Of a stretch of DNA of 64,000 nucleotides, positions 15,593-24,585 are shown piece after piece. The DNA is taken from the NCBI RefSeq assembly GCF_009811555.1, contig NZ_BLIN01000005.1, forward strand, positions 2,675,501-2,739,500, given 5' to 3'. The stretch comes from Streptomyces caniferus (lineage in GTDB: Bacteria > Actinomycetota > Actinomycetes > Streptomycetales > Streptomycetaceae). The notes beneath the pieces are model-generated. The model did not search any database. It was not told the DNA's origin and was given only the letters and a program-made list of their open reading frames with translations. Position numbers and translations under genes: made by a program. Positions within the stretch are counted from its first letter, which is position 1; the number at the start of each line of letters is the position of its first letter.

Positions 15593-17338
15593 ATGGCCGG
15601 ACTGCGCTTGGGGCCGCTGCTGCGCTACGTCGACGCGCAGAGCGCGACGGTGTGGGTGGAGACCGACGAGCCGTGCGTGGTGCACATCCGCTGCGACGAC
15701 GGCTCGGCCGGCTCGCAGCAGACCTGGCAGGTGGCCGGGCATCACTATGCGCTGGTCCCGGTGACCGGCCTCACGCCCGGCACCGAGACGCCCTACCAGG
15801 TCCTGCTGGACGAGCCGGGGGCGCCCAGCGGCAGCGGGGGGACGGTCTGGCCGCCGCCCGACAGCCGCTTCCCGGCGAGCACCATCCGCACCCTCCCCGC
15901 CTCCGCCGACGAGCCGCTGCGTTTCGCCTTCGGCTCCTGCCGCTGGTCGGCGACACCCTCGAAGGCGGCGCACGATCCGGTCGGCCCGGACGCCCTGGAC
16001 ACCCTCGCCGCCACCCTGGCCGCCGATGCCGGCCGCCCGCGCCCGGACGTGCTGCTCCTGCTGGGCGACCAGGTCTACGCCGACCAGACCTCCGAGGCGA
16101 CCGCCCGCGTGCTGGCCGCCCGCCGCGACATCGGCGAGCCGCCCTGGAAACAGGTCGCCGACTACGAGGAGTACACCCACCTCTACTACGAGTCCTGGCT
16201 CGACCCGGAGGTCCGCTGGCTGCTGTCCACGGTCCCCAGCTGCATGATCTTCGACGACCACGATGTGATCGACGACTGGAACACCTCGGCGGCCTGGCTG
16301 GCCCGGATGCGGGCGACCCCCTGGTGGCGGGAGCGGATACTCGGCGGCCTGATGTCGTACTGGGTCCACCAGCACCTGGGCAATCTCTCGCCCGCCGAAC
16401 TGGCCGCCGACGAGCTGTACGCGCGGGTGCGGGCCCTGCCGGACGCGACGGAGGCGGTGCGGGAGTTCGCGGCCGACGCGGATGCCGATCCGGCGTGCGC
16501 GCGCTGGAGCTACCGCCGCGACTTCGGCCGGGTACGCCTGGTCATGATCGACACCCGGGCCACCCGCGTGCTGGACGAGAGCAACCGCGCGATGCTCGAC
16601 AAGACCGAGGGCGAATGGCTGCGGCAGACGGTGCTGGAGGGGCGGGACGGCTACGACCATCTGCTGCTGGGCAGTTCGCTGCCCTGGCTGCTGCCGCACC
16701 TCATCCACGCCGCGGAGGGCTGGAACGCCGCGCTGTGCGCCGGTGAGCGCGGCCCCCGCTGGGCGCGCAGAAGCGAATTCCTGCGCCAGCGCGCCGACCT
16801 GGAGCACTGGGCGGCGTTCCCCGGTTCGTTCGCCGCGCTCACCGAACTGATCGCCGAGGCCGCTGCCGGTACGGACGCGCCGGCGACGGTCTGTGTGCTC
16901 TCCGGGGACGTGCACCACGCCTACGTGGCGGAGCCGCACTGGCGCGGCGCCGCCCCGCGCCCCGGCAGCCGGGTGCTGCAGCTGACCTGCTCCCCCGTGC
17001 ACAACAGCATCCCCGGCTCGCTGCAGGCCGGCTTCCGTTTCGGCTGGAGCCGGCCGGGCCGCTGGCTGGGGAAGCTGCTGGCCCGGCACGGGCGGCTGAC
17101 CCGGCCGGCGGTGAAGTGGCGGCGCACGGGCGGCCCGTGGTTCGGCAACCAGCTGATGACACTGACGCTGGCGGGCCGGACCGCGCGCCTCGCCCTGGAC
17201 CAGGCCCGCCGGGAGAAGAGCGGCGGCGTCCGGCTCGTCACGGTCTGGCGGGCGGCGTTGTCCGATGCGCGGGTTGCCGGGAAATCGGGCGATGCGGGTG
17301 CCGCGGGCAGGCGTGCAGCGGGAACGGAACGGCCCTAG
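15593..17338 (+). CDS. PhoD-like alkaline phosphatase/phosphodiesterase
   Basis: The 581-residue protein has an N-terminal fibronectin-like PhoD_N region (residues about 1-100) and a metallophosphatase domain. Metal ligands are visible in order: FGSCRW, LLLGDQVYAD, CMIFDDHDVIDDWN, and SGDVHHAYVAE near residue 440. The C-terminal 130 residues extend beyond the core and end in an Ala/Gly-rich tail. GGGGAGG precedes the ATG by 5 nt. No signal peptide is visible, unlike secreted Bacillus PhoD, so it is probably cytoplasmic, as in the Streptomyces paralogues of this family. Phosphate-starvation control was looked for, but no confident PHO box was found. Confidence 0.9.
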   Translation: MAGLRLGPLLRYVDAQSATVWVETDEPCVVHIRCDDGSAGSQQTWQVAGHHYALVPVTGLTPGTETPYQVLLDEPGAPSGSGGTVWPPPDSRFPASTIRTLPASADEPLRFAFGSCRWSATPSKAAHDPVGPDALDTLAATLAADAGRPRPDVLLLLGDQVYADQTSEATARVLAARRDIGEPPWKQVADYEEYTHLYYESWLDPEVRWLLSTVPSCMIFDDHDVIDDWNTSAAWLARMRATPWWRERILGGLMSYWVHQHLGNLSPAELAADELYARVRALPDATEAVREFAADADADPACARWSYRRDFGRVRLVMIDTRATRVLDESNRAMLDKTEGEWLRQTVLEGRDGYDHLLLGSSLPWLLPHLIHAAEGWNAALCAGERGPRWARRSEFLRQRADLEHWAAFPGSFAALTELIAEAAAGTDAPATVCVLSGDVHHAYVAEPHWRGAAPRPGSRVLQLTCSPVHNSIPGSLQAGFRFGWSRPGRWLGKLLARHGRLTRPAVKWRRTGGPWFGNQLMTLTLAGRTARLALDQARREKSGGVRLVTVWRAALSDARVAGKSGDAGAAGRRAAGTERP

Positions 17339-17642
17339 ACCGGATGGGCACGGGCCGGCGGTCACGAGGAACGGAACCGCCGAAGACCGGATGATGCGGA
17401 CGGCGTTCACCGGGCACGGAACGACCGAAGACCGGATGATGCGGACGCTCCGGTCCCGGTGAGCGTTCGTCAGGTCTCGCGGGCCCGGCAACGGCCCGCG
17501 GATCCGGTGGATTTTTGCCCACCCCCGGGTGCTGCGGCGGCGGATCGGGCGGTGATGATGGGGCGCACCTTTGCTCGTCGCCCGCACTCTCGGGCGGCCG
17601 CGCCCGCGCGCCGGCCGTCCGCTGCCCCAGGGAGAGCCCCTC
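17339..17642. other. Gene-free interval with a 23-bp direct repeat
   Basis: CCGAAGACCGGATGATGCGGACG occurs at 17380-17402 and again at 17425-17447, a 45-bp spacing, as part of a slightly longer imperfect duplication. The remainder (17460-17640) shows no clear gene; frames extending the next coding region upstream are Arg/Pro-rich. Confidence 0.6.
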
Positions 17643-19772
17643 TTGGCCGCCGACCATCTCGCCGACCGCCAGCACCGGCCCGCCCTCGCCGTCGTCGGCG
17701 CGGGGCCGCGCGGGACGAGCGTCCTGGAGCGGATCTGCGCCTCGGCCGCCGAACTGGCCCCGGGCGACCGCCTGACCGTCCATGTCATCGACCCCGCCCC
17801 GCCCGGCGCCGGCCAGGTGTGGCGCACCACGCAGCCGTCCGAGCTGCTGATGAACACCGTGGCGTCACAGGTCACGCTGTTCACCGACGACAGCGTCGAG
17901 TGCGCGGGGCCGATACGCACCGGGCCGAGCCTGTACGCCTGGGAGGGCTGCGACGTCGGCCCGGACGACTATCCGGGGCGTGCGCTGTACGGCCGCTATC
18001 TGGAGTGGGTCTTCCGCCGCACCGTGCGCACCGCTCCCGAGGAAGTGACGGTCGTGGTCCACCGGGCGTGCGCGGTGCACCTGGCCGAGGCCCCCGACGG
18101 CTCGCAGTCGCTCACCCTCGACGACGGCCGCACGCTGCACGGCCTGGGGGCGGTGGTCCTCGCCCAGGGCCACCTGCCGGCCGCCGCGGACCCCGGCCAA
18201 CGGCACCTGGCCGACTACGCCGCCGGGCACGGCCTGCACTATCTCCCGCCCGCCAATCCCGCCGACCTCTCCGCCGGTCTGGAGGCGCTGGCCCCGGGCC
18301 GCCCCGTGCTGCTGCGCGGTCTCGGCCTCAACTTCTTCGATCACATGGCGCTGCTGACCACGGCCCGCGGCGGCCGGTTCGTCGAGGGTGCCGACGGAAC
18401 GCTGACGTACCTGCCGTCCGGCCGCGAGCCCCGGCTGTACGCGGGCTCCCGGCGCGGCATCCCGTACCACGCCCGCGGCGACAACGCGAAGGGTGCGCAC
18501 GGCCGTCATCTGCCGCTGCTGCTGACGCCGGACGTGATAGCGGCCTTCCGCAAGCGCGCGGACTCCGGCGATCCGCCCGACTTCCTGGCGGAGGTCTGGC
18601 CGCTGGTCGCCAAGGAGGTGGAGGCGGTCTACTACGAGGCACTGCTGCGGCGACGCGGTGCGTGCGGTGCGGGCGATGGGTGCGGTGCCGGCGATGCGGG
18701 CGGTGCAGGCTGTTCGTGCGGTGCGGACAGTGCAGGCGGTGCGGGCGAGGAGCCGCGGCTCCGCTTCCGGGAGCGCTTCCTGAGCAGCACCCACCGTTGT
18801 CTTGATGAGGCCGCCGCCCTGGACGCCTTCGGCATCGCACCGGACGAGCGCTGGGACTGGGACCGGGTCACCCACCCGCACGCGGGGCGGTCGTTCGCCG
18901 ACCGGGCCGCCTTCCGGGAGTGGCTGCTGGGGCATCTGCGCCAGGACGTGGCCCACGCCCGGCAGGACAACGTGGCCGGCCCGCTCAAGGCGGCCCTCGA
19001 CGTGCTGCGGGACCTGCGCAACGAGCTGCGGCAGATCGTCGACCACGGCGGGCTGGCCGGCGCCTCCCGCCGCGACCACCTGGACCGCTGGTACACCCCG
19101 CTCAACGCCTTCTTGTCCATCGGGCCGCCGCGGCGCCGGATCGAGGAGATGACGGCGCTGATCGAGGCGGGGGTGCTGGAGGTCGTCGGCCCGCGGATGG
19201 CCGTCCGGCCCGGCAGCGCCGACGGCCGCGGGCCCGGGTTCACGGCGCACTCGCCGGACGTTCCGGGCTCGGAGGTGACGGCGACGGCACTGATCGAGGC
19301 GCGGCTGCCGGAACCGGACCTGCGCCGCACCGCGGACCCGCTGCTGGCCCGGCTGCTGGCCGAGGGCGGCTGCCGGCCGCACACCGTGGACGGCTACGAG
19401 ACGGGCGGACTCGATGTGTCACCGAGCCCGTACCACCTGGTCGGGGCCGATGGCGGGCACCATCCGCGGCGCTTCGCGGTCGGGGTGCCGACGGAGGGCG
19501 TGCACTGGGTGACGGCGGCGGGGGCACGCCCCGGGGTGGGATCGGTCACCTTGGCGGACACGGACGCCGTGGCTCGGGCGGCACTGCGGGCCGCGAGGAC
19601 GGGGGCAGGGACGGGGTCGGGTGCGGGGGCGGATGCGGCGGCCGGGACGCGGGGTGTGGGTGCGGCGGACGTGGATCCGGTGGCCAGGACGGGCGCGGAC
19701 GCGATTCCGGTGGCCGGTACGGGCGCAGGTGCGGCCAGTTCGGGCCAAAGGTCGCCTTTGACCAGAGGTTGA
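17643..19772 (+). CDS. FAD/NAD(P)-binding protein with low-complexity inserts
   Basis: A Rossmann fingerprint close to the start (ALAVVGAGPRGTSVLERI) and the motif VVLAQGHLPAAADP near residue 180 fit the large FAD/NAD(P)-binding family typified by uncharacterised actinobacterial proteins of 600-700 aa. At 709 residues it is long for two reasons. A stretch of about 30 residues made of Gly/Ala/Cys/Asp (GACGAGDGCGAGDAGG) interrupts the domain near residue 345, and the last 75 residues are Gly/Ala/Thr/Val-rich. The TTG at 17643 was chosen for the AGGGAG about 9 nt upstream; an ATG at 17571 gives 24 more unlikely residues. Substrate is unknown. Confidence 0.8.
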   Translation: MAADHLADRQHRPALAVVGAGPRGTSVLERICASAAELAPGDRLTVHVIDPAPPGAGQVWRTTQPSELLMNTVASQVTLFTDDSVECAGPIRTGPSLYAWEGCDVGPDDYPGRALYGRYLEWVFRRTVRTAPEEVTVVVHRACAVHLAEAPDGSQSLTLDDGRTLHGLGAVVLAQGHLPAAADPGQRHLADYAAGHGLHYLPPANPADLSAGLEALAPGRPVLLRGLGLNFFDHMALLTTARGGRFVEGADGTLTYLPSGREPRLYAGSRRGIPYHARGDNAKGAHGRHLPLLLTPDVIAAFRKRADSGDPPDFLAEVWPLVAKEVEAVYYEALLRRRGACGAGDGCGAGDAGGAGCSCGADSAGGAGEEPRLRFRERFLSSTHRCLDEAAALDAFGIAPDERWDWDRVTHPHAGRSFADRAAFREWLLGHLRQDVAHARQDNVAGPLKAALDVLRDLRNELRQIVDHGGLAGASRRDHLDRWYTPLNAFLSIGPPRRRIEEMTALIEAGVLEVVGPRMAVRPGSADGRGPGFTAHSPDVPGSEVTATALIEARLPEPDLRRTADPLLARLLAEGGCRPHTVDGYETGGLDVSPSPYHLVGADGGHHPRRFAVGVPTEGVHWVTAAGARPGVGSVTLADTDAVARAALRAARTGAGTGSGAGADAAAGTRGVGAADVDPVARTGADAIPVAGTGAGAASSGQRSPLTRG
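18657..18750 (+). repeat. In-frame GC-skewed repeat encoding a Gly/Ala/Cys stretch
   Basis: GGTGCGGGCGATG-like units (variants TGCGGTGC, GGCGGTGC) are repeated within the FAD/NAD(P)-binding gene and stay in frame. They encode GACGAGDGCGAGDAGG and continue as GAGCSCGADSAGGAG. Confidence 0.7.
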
Positions 19773-19787
19773 AGTTGCAAGTATTGA

Positions 19788-19804
19788 TTAGGTTTCCCTA
19801 ACCT
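19788..19804 (+). promoter_or_regulatory. Candidate iron box (DmdR/IdeR type) upstream of the DoxX gene
   Basis: TTAGGTTTCCCTAACCT resembles the IdeR/DmdR consensus TTAGGTTAGGCTAACCTAA, keeping both AGGTT and TAACCT half-sites in the correct spacing. It lies 47 nt before the DoxX start, in an AT-rich island next to TTGAAGTTGCAAGTATTG, where a promoter would be expected. Confidence 0.6.
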
Positions 19805-19850
19805 CTGTCTCCGACGGTTACCTCGTCCCCAAAACCGTGAGGAGCCCCCC

Positions 19851-20315
19851 ATGTCCACACCCCTGACCCCGCTCATCCAGAGATCGGCCCCGCACGCGCA
19901 CGCGCTCTTCCGCATCGTCGTCGGACTGCTCTTCGCCTGCCACGGCGCCTCCTCGCTCTTCGGCGTCCTCGGCGGCGCCATGGGCCAGGGCGGCACCGTG
20001 CCCACCGGCGCCTGGCCGGGCTGGTACGCCGCCGTGATCCAGCTGGCCGGCGGCCTGCTCGTGATGCTCGGCCTGGGCACCCGCCCCGCGGCGTTCATCA
20101 GCTCCGGCTCGATGGCCTACGCCTACTTCTCCGCGCACCAGGGTTCGGCGCTGTGGCCGATACAGAACGGCGGCGAGGCCTCCGCCATGTTCTGCTGGGC
20201 CTTCCTGCTGATCTTCTTCATCGGCCCCGGCTCGTGGGCCCTCGACCGGGTCTTCTTCGGCGAGGGCGAGCGGGAGCAGGCTCCGGCCGCCCACCAGGAG
20301 CCTTCCGCCGCCTGA
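19851..20315 (+). CDS. DoxX family membrane protein
   Basis: The 154-residue product has four hydrophobic helices with DoxX signatures: LFRIVVGLLFACHGASSLFG in helix 1 and GLGTRPAAFISSGSMAYAY in the third. The C-terminal tail is acidic/Ala-rich and cytoplasmic. GAGGAG sits about 8 nt before the ATG. DoxX proteins accompany thiol- and oxidative-stress systems in actinobacteria, although their biochemical role is not settled. The iron-box-like site just upstream suggests iron-dependent repression, which would be a link between iron status and this membrane protein. A strong hairpin follows the gene. Confidence 0.88.
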   Translation: MSTPLTPLIQRSAPHAHALFRIVVGLLFACHGASSLFGVLGGAMGQGGTVPTGAWPGWYAAVIQLAGGLLVMLGLGTRPAAFISSGSMAYAYFSAHQGSALWPIQNGGEASAMFCWAFLLIFFIGPGSWALDRVFFGEGEREQAPAAHQEPSAA

Positions 20316-20355
20316 CGCACACCCCCTTGCAGGGGCCGTCCCCGGCCCCCGCCCT

Positions 20356-20395
20356 CGCGCGGCCCGTACGCCCTCTCCGCCGTACGGGCCGCGCG
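20356..20395 (+). terminator. Hairpin terminator after the DoxX gene
   Basis: A 15-bp perfect stem (CGCGCGGCCCGTACG and complement) with a 10-nt loop lies 40 nt after the stop. The rest of the 310-bp interval up to 20625 holds only a GC-rich spacer and the presumed promoter of the DedA gene. Confidence 0.85.
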
Positions 20396-20625
20396 GCATC
20401 TCCGCCGCAGGGACGGTGCGACGCTCCGTCGTACGGCCCGCGCGCCGCATCCGCAGCGCTCCGGGCGCCCCGGCGCTCCCGGCGCCATGCCCCGCCCCCC
20501 GGCACCGCGGCGCGCTCCACCCCCGCCCCCTGGCCCGCAAACTCCAGGCGTACGCTGTATGGCTGAAGGGCCGCCCCTGCCGCACCGAGCGACGTCGCGG
20601 CGGGGTTCGGACCGGGAGCAGGACG

Positions 20626-21279
20626 TTGCTGGAAAGACTGGGGTCCCTGAGCGGCACCCCCTGGATGTACGCGATCGTCAGTCTCTCGATCGTGCTCGAT
20701 GTGTTCGTGCCGATCCTGCCCAGCGGAGTCCTGGTGATCGCCGCGGCCACCACGGCCGCCGGCACCGGCACCGCGGCGGACGCGGTGAGCGGCGTCGACG
20801 TCACGTCCTCCGTCCACACCGGCACCCACCCTGCCGAGATGTTCGCCCTCATACTCTGCGCGGCCAGTGCCTCGGTGCTCGGCGACATGGTCGCCTACCG
20901 GGTCGCCTGGCGCGGCGGCGACCGCTTCGACCGCGCCATCGGCCGCTCCCGCCGCCTGACGGCGGCGCAGAAACGACTCGGCACGGCGCTGACGCGAGGC
21001 GGCGGCAGCATCGTCGTCCTGGCCCGCTTCGCACCCGCCGGGCGCTCCGTGGTCAGCCTGGGCGCGGGCGTCGCGCACCGTACGGTCCGCGAGTTCCTCC
21101 CCTGGTCCGCCCTGGCCGGACTCGCCTGGGCCGCCTACAGCGTCGGCCTCGGCTACTTCGGCGGGCAATGGCTCGGCACGTCCTGGGTGGGCACCGCCCT
21201 GTCCGTGATAGCCCTCTTCGCCGCCGGCTCGGCCGCCGCCTTCCTGATGCGCCGCCCGGACCGCCGGGCCACACACTGA
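20626..21279 (+). CDS. DedA family (SNARE-associated, VTT-domain) membrane protein
   Basis: The 217-residue protein contains the VTT/DedA core: a first helix ending FVPILPSGVLVIAAATT, the loop with GDMVAYRVAWRGGDRF, and the characteristic FAPAGRSVVSLGAGVAHRTVREFL segment with its conserved Arg and Gly residues. Two C-terminal helices follow. The family's re-entrant motif normally reads E..P.P.E; here P-I-L-P-S replaces it, so the acidic residue is absent. TTG at 20626 was chosen because GGGAGCAGG lies 7-10 nt before it. DedA proteins are implicated in lipid-carrier recycling and proton-motive-force homeostasis. No operon partner is obvious. Confidence 0.82.
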   Translation: MLERLGSLSGTPWMYAIVSLSIVLDVFVPILPSGVLVIAAATTAAGTGTAADAVSGVDVTSSVHTGTHPAEMFALILCAASASVLGDMVAYRVAWRGGDRFDRAIGRSRRLTAAQKRLGTALTRGGGSIVVLARFAPAGRSVVSLGAGVAHRTVREFLPWSALAGLAWAAYSVGLGYFGGQWLGTSWVGTALSVIALFAAGSAAAFLMRRPDRRATH

Positions 21280-21297
21280 CGGCCGGAGGGGACGACC

Positions 21298-21613
21298 AGG
21301 TCGAGGTCAACCCTCACAAGTTCGACGATCTCTCCCTCACGTGGAACACCATCGATCCCCGTCATCCGGTCCGGTGGCCCGGATTCGACCTGCGGTGGCG
21401 TCCCGGGCCCCTTCCCGGACTGCGCGATCTGCGGGGCCTGCCCTCAAAGGCGTCGAACTGCTCGAGTGGACGGGCAGGGATCTGGCGCAGGGAACCACCG
21501 ATGTCAGCTTCGTCTTCGAGACGAGCAGGGTGACCGTCTTCAACGCTCTCGACGAGAACGGGCTGAGCTTCGGCCCGCCCGGCCGGAGTCAGCGGTCCCA
21601 CGCGCTTCACTGA
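21298..21613 (+). pseudogene. Small hypothetical gene broken by a frameshift
   Basis: Two reading frames together give a coherent protein-like sequence. The first (from VEVNPHKFDDLSLTWN) runs to about 21441. The second continues LKGVELLEWTGRDLAQ and ends near LDENGLSFGPPG. They join if one base is restored in CCTGCCCTCAAAGG around 21440-21450. Both halves show the strong third-position GC of coding DNA, and no start codon is evident at the 5' end. This therefore looks like a recently inactivated single-domain gene of about 100 codons of unknown family. A sequencing error at one position is the alternative explanation for the frameshift. Confidence 0.45.
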
Positions 21614-21766
21614 CACTCTCGGACTTCCGGATCACCGCCAGTCGGCCCTGAGCCCTTGCTCGACGGCCAGGGCGCGGTGGCCGGTGCCGGCCCAGGCCTC
21701 GGAGGGCGGCCATCGCCGATCGCCTCAGCCGGAGAGCCGGACAGCGGCGGCAGGGCCGGGTGCCGG

Positions 21767-22324
21767 CTACTGCCCCACCCGGCCGTCGAGGCATTCACGC
21801 AGCAGATCGGCGTGCCCGCAGTGGCGGGCGTACTCCTCGATGCGGTGGACCCACAGCTCCCGGACGGTGTCGCCGTCCCGGCCCACCCGCGCACCCGGAT
21901 CCGGGTACTCGGCCAGCGCCGCATCGGCTGCCGCCTGTTCACGGGCAAGATCGGCGAATGCGCCGTCGACCACCTCCTGCCGGGCGACGGCTCCCTCGAA
22001 GTCACCACCCGCTCCGTACAGCTTCGGCGCCGGATCCCCTGGCTGAATCCAGTTGCGCCAGTCCCGCTCCACCTCGGCAAGATGGCGGACCAGGCCCAGC
22101 AACGACAGCGTCGACGGCGGCACCGACCGGTGCGCCAGTTGCTCCGGAACCAGCCCCTCGCACTTCATCCGCAGGGTCAGCCGGTAACTCCGCAGGAATT
22201 CCTGCAACGTCGCCAACTCACCGTCCGGGCCGGCTCCCGCACTGTCGCGCGGGTCCTCGTCGGGGTCCGCCCACATGTCGGGGTGGACACTCGCCTTGCT
22301 CCACCGCTCCGGTACGTCGCCCAT
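21767..22324 (-). CDS. DinB family (DUF664-type) protein
   Basis: The 185-residue protein fits the DinB/YfiT four-helix-bundle superfamily. LQEFLRSYRLTLRMKCEGL opens the first long helix. The metal-binding His residues expected of the family are LGLVRHLAEVERDW and VHRIEEYARHCGHADLL, in the correct order and spacing. The family includes bacillithiol- and mycothiol-dependent transferases, and in Streptomyces mycothiol is the plausible cosubstrate. That is inference, since no substrate residues are diagnostic. The ATG at 22324 gives the normal family length; an upstream extension reads into the promoter region of the divergent GNAT gene. Confidence 0.85.
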   Translation of the reverse strand: MGDVPERWSKASVHPDMWADPDEDPRDSAGAGPDGELATLQEFLRSYRLTLRMKCEGLVPEQLAHRSVPPSTLSLLGLVRHLAEVERDWRNWIQPGDPAPKLYGAGGDFEGAVARQEVVDGAFADLAREQAAADAALAEYPDPGARVGRDGDTVRELWVHRIEEYARHCGHADLLRECLDGRVGQ

Positions 22325-22490
22325 CGTGCTGATGATCCTGAGCAGTGGCACGGCAGGCAAGCGATTCTTCGCGGCAGCCAAGCGACCATCGAGGAGTGCT
22401 CGTCGACACCGGCATGTACCGACGGCCGCCACCGGCGTCGGAACCGAAATCCCTTCGCCCGTTGCGGCCCCCGGTGCGACGATGCCGGGC

Positions 22491-23075
22491 ATGAGCGGCA
22501 CCCACGACAGCGACGCCTCACCCGCCGCCGGCGGCAACGCCCCCGACGCCCCGGCCCCGGCACCCGACACCTGGCGCCTCCGCCCCGAAACCGCCCAGGA
22601 CGTACCGGCCGTCCGCCGGATCCACCTCGCCGCCTTCGAGACGGCCGGCGAGGCGGACCTCGTCGATGCGCTGCGCCGCGACCCGGCTGCCTGGCTGCCG
22701 GGGCTGTCGTACGTCGCCGGGACACCCGACGGCACCCTCCTCGCCCATGCGCTGCTGACGCGCTGCCATATCGACGACGCCCCGGCCGTTGCGCTCGCCC
22801 CGTGCGCGGTGCTGCCCGCGTATCAGCAGTGCGGTGCGGGCGGCGCGGTGATCAGGGCGCTTCTGGAGGCGGCGCGGGAAGCCGGCGAGCGGACCGCGAT
22901 CGTGCTCGGCCATCCGTCGTACTACCCGCGCTTCGGATTCGTACCGGCCGCCACCCGGTTCGGCATCCTGCCCCCGCAACCCTGGCCGGACGAGGCCTTC
23001 CTGGCGCTCTCCCTGGACGGCTCCCCGCCCCCGCGCGGCACGGTGCGCTACGCCGCGGCGTTCGGCATCGACTGA
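22491..23075 (+). CDS. GNAT-family N-acetyltransferase (YhbS-like)
   Basis: After a Pro/Ala-rich lead of about 28 residues, the protein (194 aa from this ATG) contains a GNAT core. WRLRPETAQDVPAVRRIHLAAF is the N-terminal signature, VALAPCAVLPAYQQCGAGGAV the acetyl-CoA loop with Q-x-x-G-x-G/A, and LGHPSYYPRFGFVPA the C-terminal motif characteristic of YhbS-type members. An ATG at 22482, three codons upstream, is equally possible; neither has a clear ribosome site. It is divergent from the DinB gene with about 165 bp between. The acceptor substrate is unknown. Confidence 0.85.
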   Translation: MSGTHDSDASPAAGGNAPDAPAPAPDTWRLRPETAQDVPAVRRIHLAAFETAGEADLVDALRRDPAAWLPGLSYVAGTPDGTLLAHALLTRCHIDDAPAVALAPCAVLPAYQQCGAGGAVIRALLEAAREAGERTAIVLGHPSYYPRFGFVPAATRFGILPPQPWPDEAFLALSLDGSPPPRGTVRYAAAFGID

Positions 23076-23349
23076 ACCTCGGGGCCGGCCTCGCACAGGT
23101 CTGGGCGGGCCGGCCCGTCGCCCCGCAAGGCTCCGTCCGGCTCCGGCCTGCCCCGCTCCGGCCCCGCTCCGGCGGTCCGCGGCCCAGGGCGGGGGCCGGG
23201 CGCGAGGCCGACACAGAGTAAAGTCGACCGTCACCACCCCGCCCACCGTCTCCCGCGAGCGCCTCACCGCTCCCCCGGCGCCGGACCGGCGCCGCACCGC
23301 AGCGGCACCCCTGGGACGGGCCCGAACCACACACGCGAGGCACTTTTCG

Positions 23350-24570
23350 GTGAACCAACCGCCGGTCGTCGAATGGACCGAGGCCGACGAGCCCCGATCC
23401 GCCCGTTGGCGCTCCGAGAACGGGACGCCGCCACCCCGCCGCATCGTCATCGCGGACGACCGGACGAAGGCCGACGACGCCTACCGCGCCGCCTGCGAGG
23501 GCACCGCGCTGCTGTGGCGCGGCGACTTCCACAACGCCCGCCAGCTGCTGACGGCGCTGGCCCGCCGCATCGACCGCCGCCCGCGCAAGGCGCCGCCCGC
23601 CGATGTCACCCAGGCCTTCCATGTGCACCGCGCCGCGCAGAACCACCGCGCCCGCATCCTGGGCATGCTGCTGGTCCCGCTCGATGCGACCCTCGCCGTC
23701 CCGCTGCACCGCGCCCCCGATGTCCGCGAGGCCTGCGCCAGGGCATACGGCCCCGACGAGCCCGCCGCCGGGGGAGCCGCCACCGGGAAGGCCGCGGGCG
23801 CTACCGCGTCCACGGACCCGACCGCCTCGCTCGTCTCGCTGCGTGAGCTGCTCGGTCTCATCGGCGCCAACGAGTGGCGCAAGAAGGGCGTCGAGATCCC
23901 GGCGCTCGGCGGCGACCGCATCCATCCGCACTACGGCGTCTTCTCCCCGGCCCGCGGCGAGTACGTCGACCTGGTGGCCGAGGCTCCGCTGCCCGGCGAG
24001 GAGCTGGCGTTCGACATCGGTACCGGCACCGGCGTACTGGCCTCGGTGCTCGCCCGGCGCGGCGTCCGCCGGGTCGTGGCCACCGACCAGGACCCGCGCG
24101 CGCTGGCCTGTGCCCGGGAGAACACCCAACGGCTGGGCGTCGCCGGACAGGTGGACGTGATCGAGGCGGATCTGTTCCCGGCCGGCCGCGCCCCGTTGAT
24201 CGTCTGCAACCCCCCATGGGTGCCCGCGAAGCCGACCTCGCCCGTCGAGTACGCGGTGTACGACCCGGGCAACCGGATGCTGTACGGCTTCCTGAGCGGC
24301 CTCGCGGACCATCTGACACCGGACGGCGAGGGCTGGCTGATCCTGTCCGACCTGGCCGAACACCTCGGCCTGCGCCCGCGCACCGAGCTCCTCGACGCCT
24401 TCGCCGAGGCCGGTCTCACGATCCTGGGGCGCCTCGACATCACCCCGCGCCACCCACGTGCCCGCGACACCTCCGACCCCCTCCACGTGGCCCGCGCGGC
24501 CGAGGTCACCTCCTTGTGGCGCCTGGGCCTCGCCGACCGGGCCGACAGGATCGAGGCCGAGACCCCTTAG
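23350..24570 (+). CDS. Class I SAM-dependent methyltransferase (PrmC/HemK-like N6 type)
   Basis: The C-terminal half of this 406-residue protein is a Rossmann methyltransferase. Motif I is AFDIGTGTGVLASVLARRG, the acidic end of strand 2 is VATDQDPRALACAREN, and motif IV is LIVCNPPWVPAKP, the N-P-P-W/Y tetrad of enzymes that methylate amide or amino nitrogens. The N-terminal 140 residues are a separate helical domain (HVHRAAQNHRARILGMLLVP) with an Ala/Gly/Thr-rich linker around residues 138-158, possibly for substrate binding. The GTG start has GAGG 10 nt upstream. Substrate could be a protein glutamine or a small molecule. A six-unit tandem repeat follows the stop. Confidence 0.85.
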   Translation: MNQPPVVEWTEADEPRSARWRSENGTPPPRRIVIADDRTKADDAYRAACEGTALLWRGDFHNARQLLTALARRIDRRPRKAPPADVTQAFHVHRAAQNHRARILGMLLVPLDATLAVPLHRAPDVREACARAYGPDEPAAGGAATGKAAGATASTDPTASLVSLRELLGLIGANEWRKKGVEIPALGGDRIHPHYGVFSPARGEYVDLVAEAPLPGEELAFDIGTGTGVLASVLARRGVRRVVATDQDPRALACARENTQRLGVAGQVDVIEADLFPAGRAPLIVCNPPWVPAKPTSPVEYAVYDPGNRMLYGFLSGLADHLTPDGEGWLILSDLAEHLGLRPRTELLDAFAEAGLTILGRLDITPRHPRARDTSDPLHVARAAEVTSLWRLGLADRADRIEAETP

Positions 24571-24585
24571 CGGACCGGCCACCCC

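Noticed and set aside
15152..17920. Minus-strand frame of 922 codons opposite the PhoD-like gene
   Set aside because: There is no domain or ribosome site, and the plus-strand enzyme has all its metal-binding motifs.
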